Positions 9,758 to 18,942 of a stretch of 64,000 bases of DNA are shown here, in pieces; the first letter of the stretch is position 1; the number at the start of each line of letters is the position of its first letter. Source of the stretch: Cutibacterium namnetense. GTDB taxonomy: Bacteria; Actinomycetota; Actinomycetes; Propionibacteriales; Propionibacteriaceae. A program made the translations under genes and the position numbers. The notes beneath the pieces were generated by a model. That model was not told the origin of the DNA, did no database searches, and saw only the letters and a program-made list of their open reading frames with translations. The stretch spans positions 282,573 to 346,572 of the forward strand of contig NZ_LWHO01000001.1 in assembly GCF_001642025.1 (NCBI RefSeq). The letters are read 5' to 3'.

Positions 9758-10443
9758 ATCCCCGTCGGCGAGTGGACTAGCATCCTCGTCGATCCAATCT
9801 CGATGCGTGACCCGTCGCCAAGCTCGGTGGTGGCGACCTTCACACCATTGACCGTCACGCCATTGGTGGAGCCGAGGTCCTCAATGGACAAGCCGATGCT
9901 GTTGCCTTGCGGCCAGACGTTGATACGAGCATGGAGGCGAGAGATACCTGGGTCGTTGATGCGGATGTCGGCGTCAGAACCACGGCCAATCGTCAGCCCC
10001 GGAGGAGTGAGGGGGTGACGCACCCCATTGACCTCTAGTACCAGTGGTGCCCGCCGATCCGAGAAAGCCTTCGCGTGATTTTCGCCGGTCAAGATAGTGA
10101 ACTTGCCGACCGGAAGAGAGTCATCTAAGTCGTACCGGATATGGATAGGTCCGTTGAATACGTAGTGACGCTCACTGGCGTGGTCGCGCAGCGTCGGGAT
10201 GATCTCGGCGTTGAGGGTCTTGGTGTAGGGAACCAGACGCTCGTAATCACGGCTGGACAACCGGACGACGAAGTCGTTCGGGACCAGTGACTTGTCGCGG
10301 GACAGGATCTGCGCATCGGAGTCGAGCTCGCGCTGCAGCCGACCGGCGATCTCAACCGGTTCAACCTCGCCACGGAAGGCGCGCGCGAAGACGTCACTGA
10401 CGGCACCTTCGATCGACTTCTCGACTTTGTCCAGGAATCCCAC
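9754..10443 (-). CDS. fhaA: DUF3662/FHA-domain protein FhaA
   Basis: Cytoplasmic adaptor with an N-terminal DUF3662 domain (about 1-125) and a C-terminal FHA domain (about 145-225) carrying 'TIGRGSDADIRI', 'ISRLHARI' and 'STNGVTVNG'. In mycobacteria the orthologue binds phosphorylated cell-wall proteins. At 229 residues it lacks the long linker seen between the two domains in mycobacterial FhaA, as in other compact actinobacterial versions. It is the first gene of the operon; the 172-bp stretch upstream should hold its promoter, although I see no clear hexamers there. Confidence 0.92.
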   Translation of the reverse strand: MGFLDKVEKSIEGAVSDVFARAFRGEVEPVEIAGRLQRELDSDAQILSRDKSLVPNDFVVRLSSRDYERLVPYTKTLNAEIIPTLRDHASERHYVFNGPIHIRYDLDDSLPVGKFTILTGENHAKAFSDRRAPLVLEVNGVRHPLTPPGLTIGRGSDADIRINDPGISRLHARINVWPQGNSIGLSIEDLGSTNGVTVNGVKVATTELGDGSRIEIGSTRMLVHSPTGM

Positions 10444-10615
10444 CCGGCTCCTCCTTCCGGCTACATGTCGGGCTGGGCACCCGCTTTCACACGGGTGACC
10501 ACCATGCGAGTGTACCCAGAAGGTTCGACGACGCCCGACGGAGACGGTGTTCCGCGTGGCGTGCGCGACGGGGCGGACACGTTCTCACGCACGTTACGCG
10601 CCGTTGTGAACCGTC

Positions 10616-11676
10616 TCAGCGGCGGCTACGCACCACGTTAAACATGAGGTCGAGCCATGCCTCGCTGATCTTCGCAGCAGCGTGGTCGGCGAGGAGCTTG
10701 GCGGCAGATTCCTGTTGGATCCGACGCAGTGGGGCGTCAGCCATGCCCTGGGTTAGTGCGCTGGACAACTCACCTGTGGCGGGGTAGCCGCACCGCGACA
10801 GCATGTCAGCTGCTGCGGGAGTATCGGCGTAGCTGACTGCGGGCAGACCGGCGCCAGCGGCGTCGAGGATTCGGGAGGCTAGGTCTTCCTTGCGGGTCAT
10901 GACGAGTGCTAATTCGCTCTGATTCATGACCGTGTTCTCGGAGGCAGCCGGGTGAATACCGACGTCGCGGCGGGCTGCTACCGCCGAGTGGACTCTGGAC
11001 TCGTCGTCAAGGCAGATTTCCAAGGACCAGCCGGGCACAACCTGGCAGGCGCGGTCGAAGGCGAGGAGGGCGTCAGCAAGCTGCCCATCGGTGCACGGGC
11101 CGAGTGAGCAACTCGCTTGGGGCGGTCGCCGGGGGCCGGGTTGCCGCCAGCCGCCGGTACGCCAATGGAGTGCACCGGGATGCCCAGATGCATCCAGGGA
11201 TCGGTCTTGGGGTTAGGGGTGACGACAACGTCAACAAGCTCCGGAAGCTCGTCAGGAGCGTTGTCAGGGTCGGTGGCGAGCAGGACGACGACTGGGCGCT
11301 CCGGCCGGTTAGCCACCTGAAGGTCGGCGACCTCGTCGAGACGACGGGGATCAGTAACGATGATTGCGGACTGCTGGTCGAGACTCTCATCGAGTTCCTG
11401 GCGTGCCTTCTCCTGACGGTGATGTGACCATTTCGTCAGCACTTTGCGCGCCGGGGCAGGCGTCGACGAGGCGGTAGTGACGTTTTGGGGGCCGATCGGA
11501 AGCTGTGACACCTTGATTCCCCGGCGGGAGAACTCGTCGCTGAGATCGGCAACGAGACGGTCGGGGTGGTCGTCACCTGCGGCGGTCACCATCACGATGT
11601 GGCGGAATCCTCGGGTGACGTGGGTTGCGCGGTTGATGGTCTGGGCGAGGCCAAGATTGAGGTGCATGGTGCTCAT
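10616..11676 (-). pseudogene. Frame-broken glycosyltransferase-like gene
   Basis: Two adjacent minus-strand frames together read as one protein of about 350 residues. The first (from ATG 11676) codes sensibly to about 11100. The sense then continues in another frame, 'CTDGQLADALLAFDRAC...' through to 10616. Joining them needs a -1 shift, meaning one base lost (or two gained) near 11097-11110 in a GGCCC-rich stretch. The second half resembles the C-terminal Rossmann half of GT4 glycosyltransferases: a 'SELALVMTRKEDLASRILDAAGAGLP' stretch where the family has its E-x7-E nucleotide-sugar motif. The family call is tentative. It lies just downstream of treZ on the same strand. A sequencing error is as likely as a real mutation. 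Confidence 0.6.
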
Positions 11677-11734
11677 TGTGCCGCTCGAGGGGGCCTTAGG
11701 GGGCTGTAATCATCAAGTGCGTCGTCGTGCTCCG

Positions 11735-13456
11735 TTAATCGGTCAGGACAACACATCCGGGGCTGGTCAAGGTGACCGACCCCGCCGCGATCTCGTGGGT
11801 TCCCTGCGCCAAGGTGCAGGAGGGGCTTTTAGTCAGCCCTGTGACCGTGACGGGGGTGTTGCTCCGGCTTGCCACGACGACCAGACCCGGACGTTTCATG
11901 ATGACGGCGTCGGGGGATAGCGCCTCCATCGTTGTGGTTTCGAGGCTGTGGGTGCTCTGCTGGGGGAGGCAGGAGCGAACGTGGAGCAGGGCGCGGTACC
12001 AGTCGAGCATCCGTGCGTGCTTTGGCTCGTGGCGTTCGGCCCAGTTCAGCTTTGCCGACTGGAAGGTCTCAATCGATTGCGGGTCCGGGATGACGCTGTG
12101 CCACCCCATTTTTTGAAACTCTCGGCGTCGTCCCGTGGTGACTAGGGGCCCAAGCTTGGGGCCCAGGTCGCTGAAGAACGGGAATGGGGTCGACGCTGCC
12201 CATTCCTCACCCATAAAGATCATGGGTGTGAAGGGGCCCAGTAGGTACAAGGCGGCGGAGGCTGCTTGGAGGTTTGGGTCGGTGCCGTTGTGTCCCAGCC
12301 GATCTCCTGCGGCCCGGTTGCCAACCTGGTCATGGTCTTGGATGAAGCTGACGAAGGATGCCGCGTCGTAGTGGGTGCTGTGGACGTCTACCGGTGCTCC
12401 CCAGTTCTGGTTTCGAAACGATGACCAGCCGCCGTCGTGGACGAATACTTTGGTAAACGCCTTGACGAGGGTCGCGGCGCTCCCAAAATCGGAGTAATAG
12501 CCGTCGGTTTCACCAGTGAAAAAGGCGTGCAGGGAGTGGTGGATGTCGTCATCCCACTGCATCGTCATGCCGCGGGCTCCCGCGTTAACGCCGACTGGAG
12601 TGACCGTGTCGGGCTGGTTAAGGTCTGATTCCGCGATGAGGGTCAGCGGGCGGGCGATTTCCTGCGACCATGCAGCGACCCGGGTCGAGAGTTCAGCGAG
12701 GATGTGGGGCTCGGAGTCATCGATGAGGGTGTGGACGGCGTCCAATCGCAGCCCATCGACGCCATAGTCGACGAGCCACTGGTGGGCATTGGCGATAACG
12801 AATTGTCGCACCGGGGAGTTGTTGTCGCCATCGAAGTTCACCGCATCGCCCCAGGGAGTCGGGTGGTGGTTGAAATAGGGCCCAAAGTTTGCCAGGTAGT
12901 TTCCCTCGGGTCCCAGGTGGTTGTAGACGACGTCAAGGATGACCCCAAGTCCTTTGGAGTGGGCTGCGTCGATGAACTGCTGGAAGGCAGCTGGACCGCC
13001 GTAGGTGTTCTGGGTGGCGTAGAGATCGACCCCGTCGTATCCCCAGCCCCGGGTGCCAGGGATCTGGGCGACGGGCATCACTTCAACGGCCTCCACCCCA
13101 AGCTCGACGAGGTCGTCAAGGTGGTTGATCGCAGCGGCGAAGGTGCCCTGCTCGGTAAAGGTGCCGATATGCATTTCATAGAGCACCCGGCCCTTGAGGT
13201 CTATGCCTTGCCAGGGTGCCGGTTCGCGAGGGGTGTAGACCTGTGACGGGCCGTGGACGCCTTCAGGTTGGTAACGGCTGCGCGGATCGGGTAATGGATC
13301 GCCGCCGTCCAGGACGAACTGGTAGCGCTGGCCATCCCTGAGGGGCTGAGGAAGCGTCCACCATTGACCGTCGCGGGTCATGTTGAGCAGCTGTCCGTCC
13401 AGGAGAGTCTGGACTTTTGTGGGGGCGGGGGCCCAGACAGTCACTTGGTTGGTCAT
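11735..13456 (-). CDS. treZ: Maltooligosyltrehalose trehalohydrolase
   Basis: GH13 enzyme that releases trehalose from maltooligosyltrehalose, the second step of the TreY/TreZ route from glycogen or maltodextrin. The 573-residue product has an N-terminal carbohydrate-binding-like domain (about 1-90), then the barrel with typical motifs: 'DVVYNHLGPEGNY' (near 160), 'GLRLDAVHTL' with the nucleophile Asp (near 235), 'IAESDLN' (near 275) and 'QDHDQVGN' (near 370). It overlaps the treY stop by 4 bp, so the two enzymes are probably co-translated. Confidence 0.95.
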   Translation of the reverse strand: MTNQVTVWAPAPTKVQTLLDGQLLNMTRDGQWWTLPQPLRDGQRYQFVLDGGDPLPDPRSRYQPEGVHGPSQVYTPREPAPWQGIDLKGRVLYEMHIGTFTEQGTFAAAINHLDDLVELGVEAVEVMPVAQIPGTRGWGYDGVDLYATQNTYGGPAAFQQFIDAAHSKGLGVILDVVYNHLGPEGNYLANFGPYFNHHPTPWGDAVNFDGDNNSPVRQFVIANAHQWLVDYGVDGLRLDAVHTLIDDSEPHILAELSTRVAAWSQEIARPLTLIAESDLNQPDTVTPVGVNAGARGMTMQWDDDIHHSLHAFFTGETDGYYSDFGSAATLVKAFTKVFVHDGGWSSFRNQNWGAPVDVHSTHYDAASFVSFIQDHDQVGNRAAGDRLGHNGTDPNLQAASAALYLLGPFTPMIFMGEEWAASTPFPFFSDLGPKLGPLVTTGRRREFQKMGWHSVIPDPQSIETFQSAKLNWAERHEPKHARMLDWYRALLHVRSCLPQQSTHSLETTTMEALSPDAVIMKRPGLVVVASRSNTPVTVTGLTKSPSCTLAQGTHEIAAGSVTLTSPGCVVLTD

Positions 13457-15999
13457 CGTCTGTCCTCATTGACCAGCAGCGCAGCGGGCATGTCGTCAAG
13501 GAGATCGGCAAATTTAACCGCACCTCCGTGCCGTGTCTTTCCCGTGATGGCGTCGGTGAATGTCCCCTCCGGCAGCACAACTTGATGGTCGGCCCAGCCA
13601 CCTCGCCCTTCCAATGCCCCAGCTAGTCGAGTTGCAACGGTGATGGCTGTCGGAGGCTCGTCGTCGATTCCGCGGGCAAAGGCCACCGCGTGACCGGTGG
13701 TTGTCGCGACGGGGCGGTAGCTCGCATGATCACCACGGAAGGCGTCGGTATGTCGTCGCCGCACATCCAGGGCTCGGTGGACCACGAGCAGCTTTTCGGC
13801 GTCCAGACGGTCGTCATCCGCTATTGCGTCGAGGTCTTTTGACTCTAAAGTCTGCAATAGCCTGTGGGAGCGCTCGTGGTCGACCGGGCGACGATTATCC
13901 GGATCTACCAGTGATAAGTCCACGAGTTCACAGCCCTGATAGGTGTCGGGTACTCCGGGCATGGTCAACTGCACGAGGGCTCGCCCAAGGATTGCGGCTC
14001 GTACTGCAGTGCTGGTTGTTTCGGTGAAGCTATCGAGGGCGTTGGCTACGGAGTCGTCATTTAGGCAGAACGTCGCGAGATCTAGTAGTGCCGATTCGTA
14101 GTCGACGTCTGGGTCAGTCCAGGTGGTATGGGATTTAGCTTCCCGTACCGCCTTCGTGAGGTAAGTGATGAGTCTGTCATCGCTGATGGGAGTAGCCCCG
14201 GCAGCTGTTCCGGGCAGGCGCCAGGTGCCAGCCAAGGTCTGCCACAACAGGTTGATCGTCGCGCCGTCTAGTAGCTCAGAGCGCTGGCTAGCGGTGGCGG
14301 TCTCCAAGGCTGTGATGGTTTGATCCCAGTGTTGCGGGAACTCCGTGAGGGATGCCAGTCGGGCACGAACATCGGTCGATCGTTTCGTATCGTGCGTTGA
14401 CAAGGTTGTCATCGTTGTTGGGAACTTTTCGCCGAGAGTGCGCGCAAAGTCGTGGAAGTCATCAACGGAAATCCCGGCCACTTCGGGGTCGCAGCCGACC
14501 TCGTTGACTGCGGTAAACCGGGTGTAGCGGTAGAAGGCGGTGTCTTCCTTGGCTTTTGCCATTACCGGGCCACAGGTTTGGGCGAAACGCACCATGAATT
14601 CGTCGCGGCTGGCCTGTACTGCTGGGTCGCTCGAAGGCCCGAGGCGCCCGCATACCATGTCGACGACCAGTTCAATAGTGTCGTGTTCTTCTTCGGGTAG
14701 CTCTAGACGAGCTAAGCCTGCCGCAGTCTCGATAGCCTTCATTTCGCCGGGCCCGGGAACTCGGCCAGGCTCGAGGTAGGCGCGGTAACGGTCCATTGCT
14801 ACGAGCAGCTCGGTGATGGCTCTTGTCAGCTGACGGCGGGTGTGGTCGCGCAGCATGATGTCAGAGGCGCAGATGTCCATTGCAACGTTTGCCAGTCGGT
14901 TGAGCTCGGTGACGAGCATGTCGTCGAGCACCTCGCGTTTAGCTTGGTTCAGTTCGGCGGGGAAGGAGACTTTTGACTCATCGTCGGCACAAATGTGCTC
15001 GTAGCGGGTGCTCAGCGGCACCATGCCGGCTGGGTCGATAAACAGCCCGTCGACGCGTAGCAGGGAGTCATAGCCAGTTGTGCCGGCGCATGGCAGTTCG
15101 CAGGACAGGGTTTCGGAGGGCTCTAAGATTTTCTCGACGACGACCCAGGCACCATTGGTGGCTTGTTGCAGGTCCGTCAGATATTTGCGTGGATTGGCCA
15201 GGCCGTCCGGGTGGTCGATGCGGAACCCGTCGATGAGCCCGTCATGGTAGAGCTGCAGTAGCTTGGCATGGGATGCTGTGAAGACGTCGTCATCTTCCAC
15301 CCGGATGGCCGCCAGGGTGTCGACGTTGAAGAAGCGGCGATAGTTGAGCTCTTCGGCAGCAACCTTCCAGTAGGCCAGCCGATACCACTGTTGGTCGAGT
15401 AGTTCAGCTAGCGGTAGGGATTCAGTGCCCGGACGTACCGGGAAGACGTGATCGTGATAGACGACGACGTGTTCAGCGTGGATGGTGCCGTCGTGGTCGG
15501 GGATGTCCCGGGTATCGATGTGGATGGTGCCTGCCGTCAGCTCGGTGCCGATGCGATCACCGAGGATCGCCATAAGGATCGACAGTGACGTGGAGATATC
15601 AACGTCGAACCAGGTTGCGTACGGGGAGGAGGGCCCGTCACGCAGCAAGCTCCACAGCGCGGAGTTGTGCCACAACGGTGTCGGTACGGCCATATGGTTG
15701 GGGACGACGTCGACGACGATGCCCAGCCCGGCGTCATGGGCTTTGGTACACAGCCGACGAAAATCCTGTTCGCCACCGCACTCCTGCGAGATCTGGGTGT
15801 GGTCTACGACGTCATAGCCGTGAGTAGATCCAGGCGCGGCCTGCAGAATAGGGGAGCAGAACACATGACTCACGCCAAGAGCAGCGAGGTGGTCGAGCTG
15901 AGCGGTGGCGTCGGCGAAGGTGAAGTTCTTGTTGAACTGCAGACGGTACGTTGAGGCGGGCGCGGCGGACGGAGTCTTGGAAGTCGTCACGCCATTCAC
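13453..15999 (-). CDS. treY: Maltooligosyltrehalose synthase
   Basis: GH13 enzyme that isomerises the reducing-end glucose of maltodextrins to a trehalose unit, the first step before TreZ. At 848 residues it is within the family range. Recognisable motifs are 'ASTYRLQFNKNFTFADA' at the N-terminus, 'VVDVVPNHMA' (near 93), 'GFRIDHPDGL' (near 255) and 'VVEKILEP' (near 290). Start at ATG 15999. The treX (debranching) gene often found with treYZ is not in this window. Confidence 0.95.
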   Translation of the reverse strand: MNGVTTSKTPSAAPASTYRLQFNKNFTFADATAQLDHLAALGVSHVFCSPILQAAPGSTHGYDVVDHTQISQECGGEQDFRRLCTKAHDAGLGIVVDVVPNHMAVPTPLWHNSALWSLLRDGPSSPYATWFDVDISTSLSILMAILGDRIGTELTAGTIHIDTRDIPDHDGTIHAEHVVVYHDHVFPVRPGTESLPLAELLDQQWYRLAYWKVAAEELNYRRFFNVDTLAAIRVEDDDVFTASHAKLLQLYHDGLIDGFRIDHPDGLANPRKYLTDLQQATNGAWVVVEKILEPSETLSCELPCAGTTGYDSLLRVDGLFIDPAGMVPLSTRYEHICADDESKVSFPAELNQAKREVLDDMLVTELNRLANVAMDICASDIMLRDHTRRQLTRAITELLVAMDRYRAYLEPGRVPGPGEMKAIETAAGLARLELPEEEHDTIELVVDMVCGRLGPSSDPAVQASRDEFMVRFAQTCGPVMAKAKEDTAFYRYTRFTAVNEVGCDPEVAGISVDDFHDFARTLGEKFPTTMTTLSTHDTKRSTDVRARLASLTEFPQHWDQTITALETATASQRSELLDGATINLLWQTLAGTWRLPGTAAGATPISDDRLITYLTKAVREAKSHTTWTDPDVDYESALLDLATFCLNDDSVANALDSFTETTSTAVRAAILGRALVQLTMPGVPDTYQGCELVDLSLVDPDNRRPVDHERSHRLLQTLESKDLDAIADDDRLDAEKLLVVHRALDVRRRHTDAFRGDHASYRPVATTTGHAVAFARGIDDEPPTAITVATRLAGALEGRGGWADHQVVLPEGTFTDAITGKTRHGGAVKFADLLDDMPAALLVNEDRR

Positions 16000-16065
16000 T
16001 GTAAGGGGGGCCTCAGACAGGCTGGTGTGCTTCCGTGTTCTGAATCGGGGTGCTCAGCCCGATAG

Positions 16066-17028
16066 TTAAGCGAGATGCTCGGAGGCCCACAACCAGGCGC
16101 GCAGCCGACTCGCCCTTTCGCGCTGAAACTCGCGCAACTGGGGCATTCCAGCAGGGGCGGGCTTGCGGCATTCGCGTTCCGAGAGCCCTAAAACGGCGAC
16201 GAGGAGGTCAACGATGGGTTCAACTGCTGGTTCGCCGTGAGTGGACGGGCAGAATTCAGCTGCGACGCGCTTGACAAGGTTATCGGCGCGATTCCACCGT
16301 GGGGCGTCAATCGGATCGGTGTGAATGATGTCGACGATGAGCCCAGCTGCGTCGACCCATGCCGGGCCTATCCGGGCGTGGGACCAATCGACGAGAACAG
16401 CTCCATCTGTGCACAAAAGTACGTTGTCGGATCGAACGGCGCCATGGATAACGGTGTCACCGCAGGAGTTGCGGGCGAGCCGCTCGACGCGTCCGGCGAG
16501 ATCGGGTAGACGCTCGATGAGCCAGGGGTCGAGGTCTGCGGGGGTGTCGGCCAGGAACTGCTCCCACACCGATGGGGTCTGTTGCAGGAGCGCCGAGAAC
16601 GGTTCCCACTGCTCGTGGGAACTGGCCGGCGTTTCGGTTAAACGGGACAGGGCAGCAAGGGTGGTGTCGATGTTCTCGTCTGACCAGGGCAGACGGGGGT
16701 GAGGGCCCTCGACGTCGGAGGTGACCATGCCCACCCATCCGTCGACGTCGATGCGACCGAGCAGGCGTGGGGCGGGGGCGGTGTCGGGCAGGGATGACAG
16801 CAGGGTGGCTTCGTGACGGTTTAGGTTCGGGAGGTCCTTGTTGATGTCGGGGTGGCCAACCTTGACGAAGGCGTGAGAACCGTCAGCGGTGACAACCCGC
16901 GAGGCCACACCGGGGGTGGTGCCCTGGGTCTGGACGTTGTCGACGGAAACCGGGGACCCCAGGATTTCGGCAACTCGATAGTGGACCGAGTCGGGCAGTT
17001 CATCCCAGCGGACTCGTGACGGTTTCAT
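16066..17028 (-). CDS. APH-fold (aminoglycoside phosphotransferase-like) protein with altered catalytic loop
   Basis: Protein of 320 residues with the APH/choline-kinase fold: an N-terminal lobe with 'HAFVKVG' (near 65, candidate ATP-binding Lys) and a C-terminal lobe with the Brenner-like 'HGAVRSDNVLL' and 'VDWSHARIGPAWVDAAGL' (the DW of the metal-binding loop is kept). The family loop is HGDxxxxN; here the Asp that acts as catalytic base is Ala, although the downstream Asn is kept. The substrate is unknown and antibiotic resistance should not be assumed. ATG 17028 is chosen because AGGAGG lies 5 nt upstream. Confidence 0.72.
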   Translation of the reverse strand: MKPSRVRWDELPDSVHYRVAEILGSPVSVDNVQTQGTTPGVASRVVTADGSHAFVKVGHPDINKDLPNLNRHEATLLSSLPDTAPAPRLLGRIDVDGWVGMVTSDVEGPHPRLPWSDENIDTTLAALSRLTETPASSHEQWEPFSALLQQTPSVWEQFLADTPADLDPWLIERLPDLAGRVERLARNSCGDTVIHGAVRSDNVLLCTDGAVLVDWSHARIGPAWVDAAGLIVDIIHTDPIDAPRWNRADNLVKRVAAEFCPSTHGEPAVEPIVDLLVAVLGLSERECRKPAPAGMPQLREFQRERASRLRAWLWASEHLA

Positions 17029-17240
17029 GGACGCCTCCTCGTGACCTTGGCCCAAACGATAGTTCACGGCACGGTTAGCGTGACGTTTAGGTCCTGAAGG
17101 CAGGTGCAACATCTTCTAACGTGTGGGTGTTTGAACCGCTACGCGAGGGCGTGATTCCTGCCCCAAGGCTGCTCCCCCTGCTGATTGAGCCCAAAGCCGC
17201 CGTTCATTTTCGCTCTAATTCATGAGCAGCGTGTTAGTCG

Positions 17241-17460
17241 GTGGTCGACGCCAAATCGGCACCACAGGCCATGGGACAACAACAGATAAGGAGTTCCGAG
17301 GAAGAGTGTGAGGTAAAGCCATCCTGCGATGCTGTCCTTGACCCCCTCGGAGTCACTCAACAGCATCGATACCATGGCCCATGTCATCCCGGATCCTAAC
17401 GACAGGAATACGGGAACGAAAATACGTTCTTGGGAGAAGACTCGTGGCTCGTGTGGATTG
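17241..17460 (-). pseudogene. 220-bp relic of a fourth two-TM immunity-like gene
   Basis: This segment is almost identical (four mismatches seen in 220 bp) to 19309-19528, which encodes about residues 36-108, the two membrane spans, of the 229-residue protein at 18943-19632. It has no start, N-terminus or PH-like C-terminal half, so it cannot make the protein. It lies 28 bp beyond the stop of the third intact paralogue, on the same strand, as a leftover of tandem duplication and deletion. Confidence 0.85.
17241..17460. repeat. Direct repeat A1 (220 bp, partner 19309-19528)
   Basis: Left copy of a direct repeat of about 98% identity by eye; mismatches noted at four positions. It is offset from its partner by exactly 2068 bp with no gap. 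It covers only the two-TM part of the immunity-like gene. Confidence 0.9.
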
Positions 17461-17488
17461 GTTGTGGGGTCAGTTGGTGTGACCGCGG

Positions 17489-18154
17489 TTAAGCGGTGGC
17501 TGGTTGGACGAGGGCATTGAGGCGAGTGACAGCGTCAGGGTGAGTGGTGTAGTAGCTGGTGTGGTGGTCATAGATGGCGGTCGCAAAGATGTTTCGCCAG
17601 TGTTGAGCCCAGGTCGGCCAGTCTGGATGGTTGGGGGAGCCTTCCGGCAGATCGATGGCTCGGGTGTGGAGGGTGACCAGTAGGTGGAGGAGTGCCCGGT
17701 CGATGTCGTGAGCGTGATGGTTGACGCGTACCCGGTGTCCCGACTCATCGGTGATGAGGTAGCAGTTGGGTGTGATGGCAAGTTTCGTGATGCTGTGGGC
17801 GTCGATTGTGCGCCGGAAAGGGCCGATATGGATAGAGATGGTGTCGTCGTCGATGTGGGTGCGGTAGAGCAGGGAGTAAAAGACCATGATGTAGCCGGGA
17901 AGGGTGACGGCCAGTTGGCAGCCTGTGGACAGAATGGGATAGCCGCCCGGGTTGGAGATGACCCACCGCAAGAAGGGGGTGGTAATGACGGCGATGATGA
18001 GTCCCCATTTGATCCATTTCCGCGAAGGGCGCAGGTGCTGGGGGCTGGCTGGGTCCTGCGCCGACAGGTCATCGGGTGCGGAAGTGGCAGGCTGGCCCCA
18101 GGGCTGCGGGGCCCATGGTTGCGTGAACGTGAGTGGTTCGGCGGTCATGGTCAT
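17489..18154 (-). CDS. Two-TM membrane protein, candidate RHS1 immunity protein (paralogue 3)
   Basis: Protein of about 221 residues: a Pro/Ala-rich N-terminus, two transmembrane helices (about 48-66 and 76-94), then a soluble C-terminal domain ending in 'WRNIFATAIYDHHTSYYTTHPDAVTRLNAL'. That ending matches, at lower identity, the endings of the two neighbouring genes (18196-18897 and 18943-19632). The ATG at 18154 and an in-frame ATG at 18148 are both possible; AGAAAG lies 6 nt before the latter. No named family was recognised. The immunity role is inferred from position downstream of an RHS toxin and from membership of a tandem paralogue set. Confidence 0.6.
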   Translation of the reverse strand: MTMTAEPLTFTQPWAPQPWGQPATSAPDDLSAQDPASPQHLRPSRKWIKWGLIIAVITTPFLRWVISNPGGYPILSTGCQLAVTLPGYIMVFYSLLYRTHIDDDTISIHIGPFRRTIDAHSITKLAITPNCYLITDESGHRVRVNHHAHDIDRALLHLLVTLHTRAIDLPEGSPNHPDWPTWAQHWRNIFATAIYDHHTSYYTTHPDAVTRLNALVQPATA

Positions 18155-18195
18155 CTTTCTGTGCGGGGCTGGACGCTTGCTACGTGACGGATCTG

Positions 18196-18897
18196 TTAGT
18201 CATCGTAGTGGTCTGGTGGTGGGGTGAGGGCGTTGAGGCGTGCTAGTTGTTCGGGGTTGGCGTTGTAGAAGTCGCGGTGTTCTCGGTAGGTATCGGCTGC
18301 CAGGATGTTGCGCCATATTTGGGCTTGTTCGTCCCAGTTGGGGTCGTTGATGTTGGCTTTGGGGAGTCGGATTCGGCGGTGGTGGAGTTCTTCGAGGAGG
18401 CGTAGGTAGAATGGGGCGTAGTCGTATCGGTGGTAGTCGATGTTGATTTTGGTTTTTCCGTCCCAGATTTTGTAGCGTTCTACACCGATGTCGAATCGGG
18501 TGATGTCGGTGAAGCGGATTTGGCGGTAGAAGAAGGGGCCGAATCGGGTCCAGACTTTGTCGTAGTCGACGCCGTATCTGCGGAGTGTAACGTCGCTGAG
18601 AATCCAGACGGGCGTTCCGAGAAATAACGCGATGCAAGCCCACCCTGTGAGTGTGTCTCTGATGCTGTCGGAGTTGCTGAGGATCATTGATCCCATTGCC
18701 CAGGTCATTCCTGCTGTGAGGGGTAGCCATACCGGGACTAGGCCTCTGGCTTGGGAGAATACGCGTGGGTGGTGTGGGTCCCAGCCCATGACGCGTAGTG
18801 CTTCTTGGACTCGGTAGGCTCCTTCGGCGGGTAGTTCGAGTGATGCGTCATCGTTGGGGCCGAATTCGCGTGGCCCGGCACTGTTGTCTACAAACAT
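18196..18897 (-). CDS. Two-TM membrane protein, candidate RHS1 immunity protein (paralogue 2)
   Basis: Protein of 233 residues with two transmembrane helices (about 57-75 and 82-102) and a cytoplasmic C-terminal domain that looks PH-like (alternating 'FGPFFYRQIRFTDITRFDIGVERYKIW'), ending 'DHYDD'. The C-terminal two thirds are close to the next gene upstream (18943-19632) in both protein and DNA. No clear ribosome binding site precedes ATG 18897, so the true start may be internal. The function is inferred: the gene lies between two paralogues, downstream of RHS1, as expected for an immunity array. Confidence 0.65.
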   Translation of the reverse strand: MFVDNSAGPREFGPNDDASLELPAEGAYRVQEALRVMGWDPHHPRVFSQARGLVPVWLPLTAGMTWAMGSMILSNSDSIRDTLTGWACIALFLGTPVWILSDVTLRRYGVDYDKVWTRFGPFFYRQIRFTDITRFDIGVERYKIWDGKTKINIDYHRYDYAPFYLRLLEELHHRRIRLPKANINDPNWDEQAQIWRNILAADTYREHRDFYNANPEQLARLNALTPPPDHYDD

Positions 18898-18942
18898 GGC
18901 ATCTGTTATTTGGACGCGTGTAGCCCGGGGAAGCTGGTGGTG

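Noticed and set aside
17145-17154. Ten-base match GAGGGCGTGA with the tRNA-Ser gene (45389-45398), a possible att remnant at the other island edge
   Set aside because: Ten bases in a GC-rich 64-kb window can match by chance, the flanks agree only loosely, and no integrase is present.
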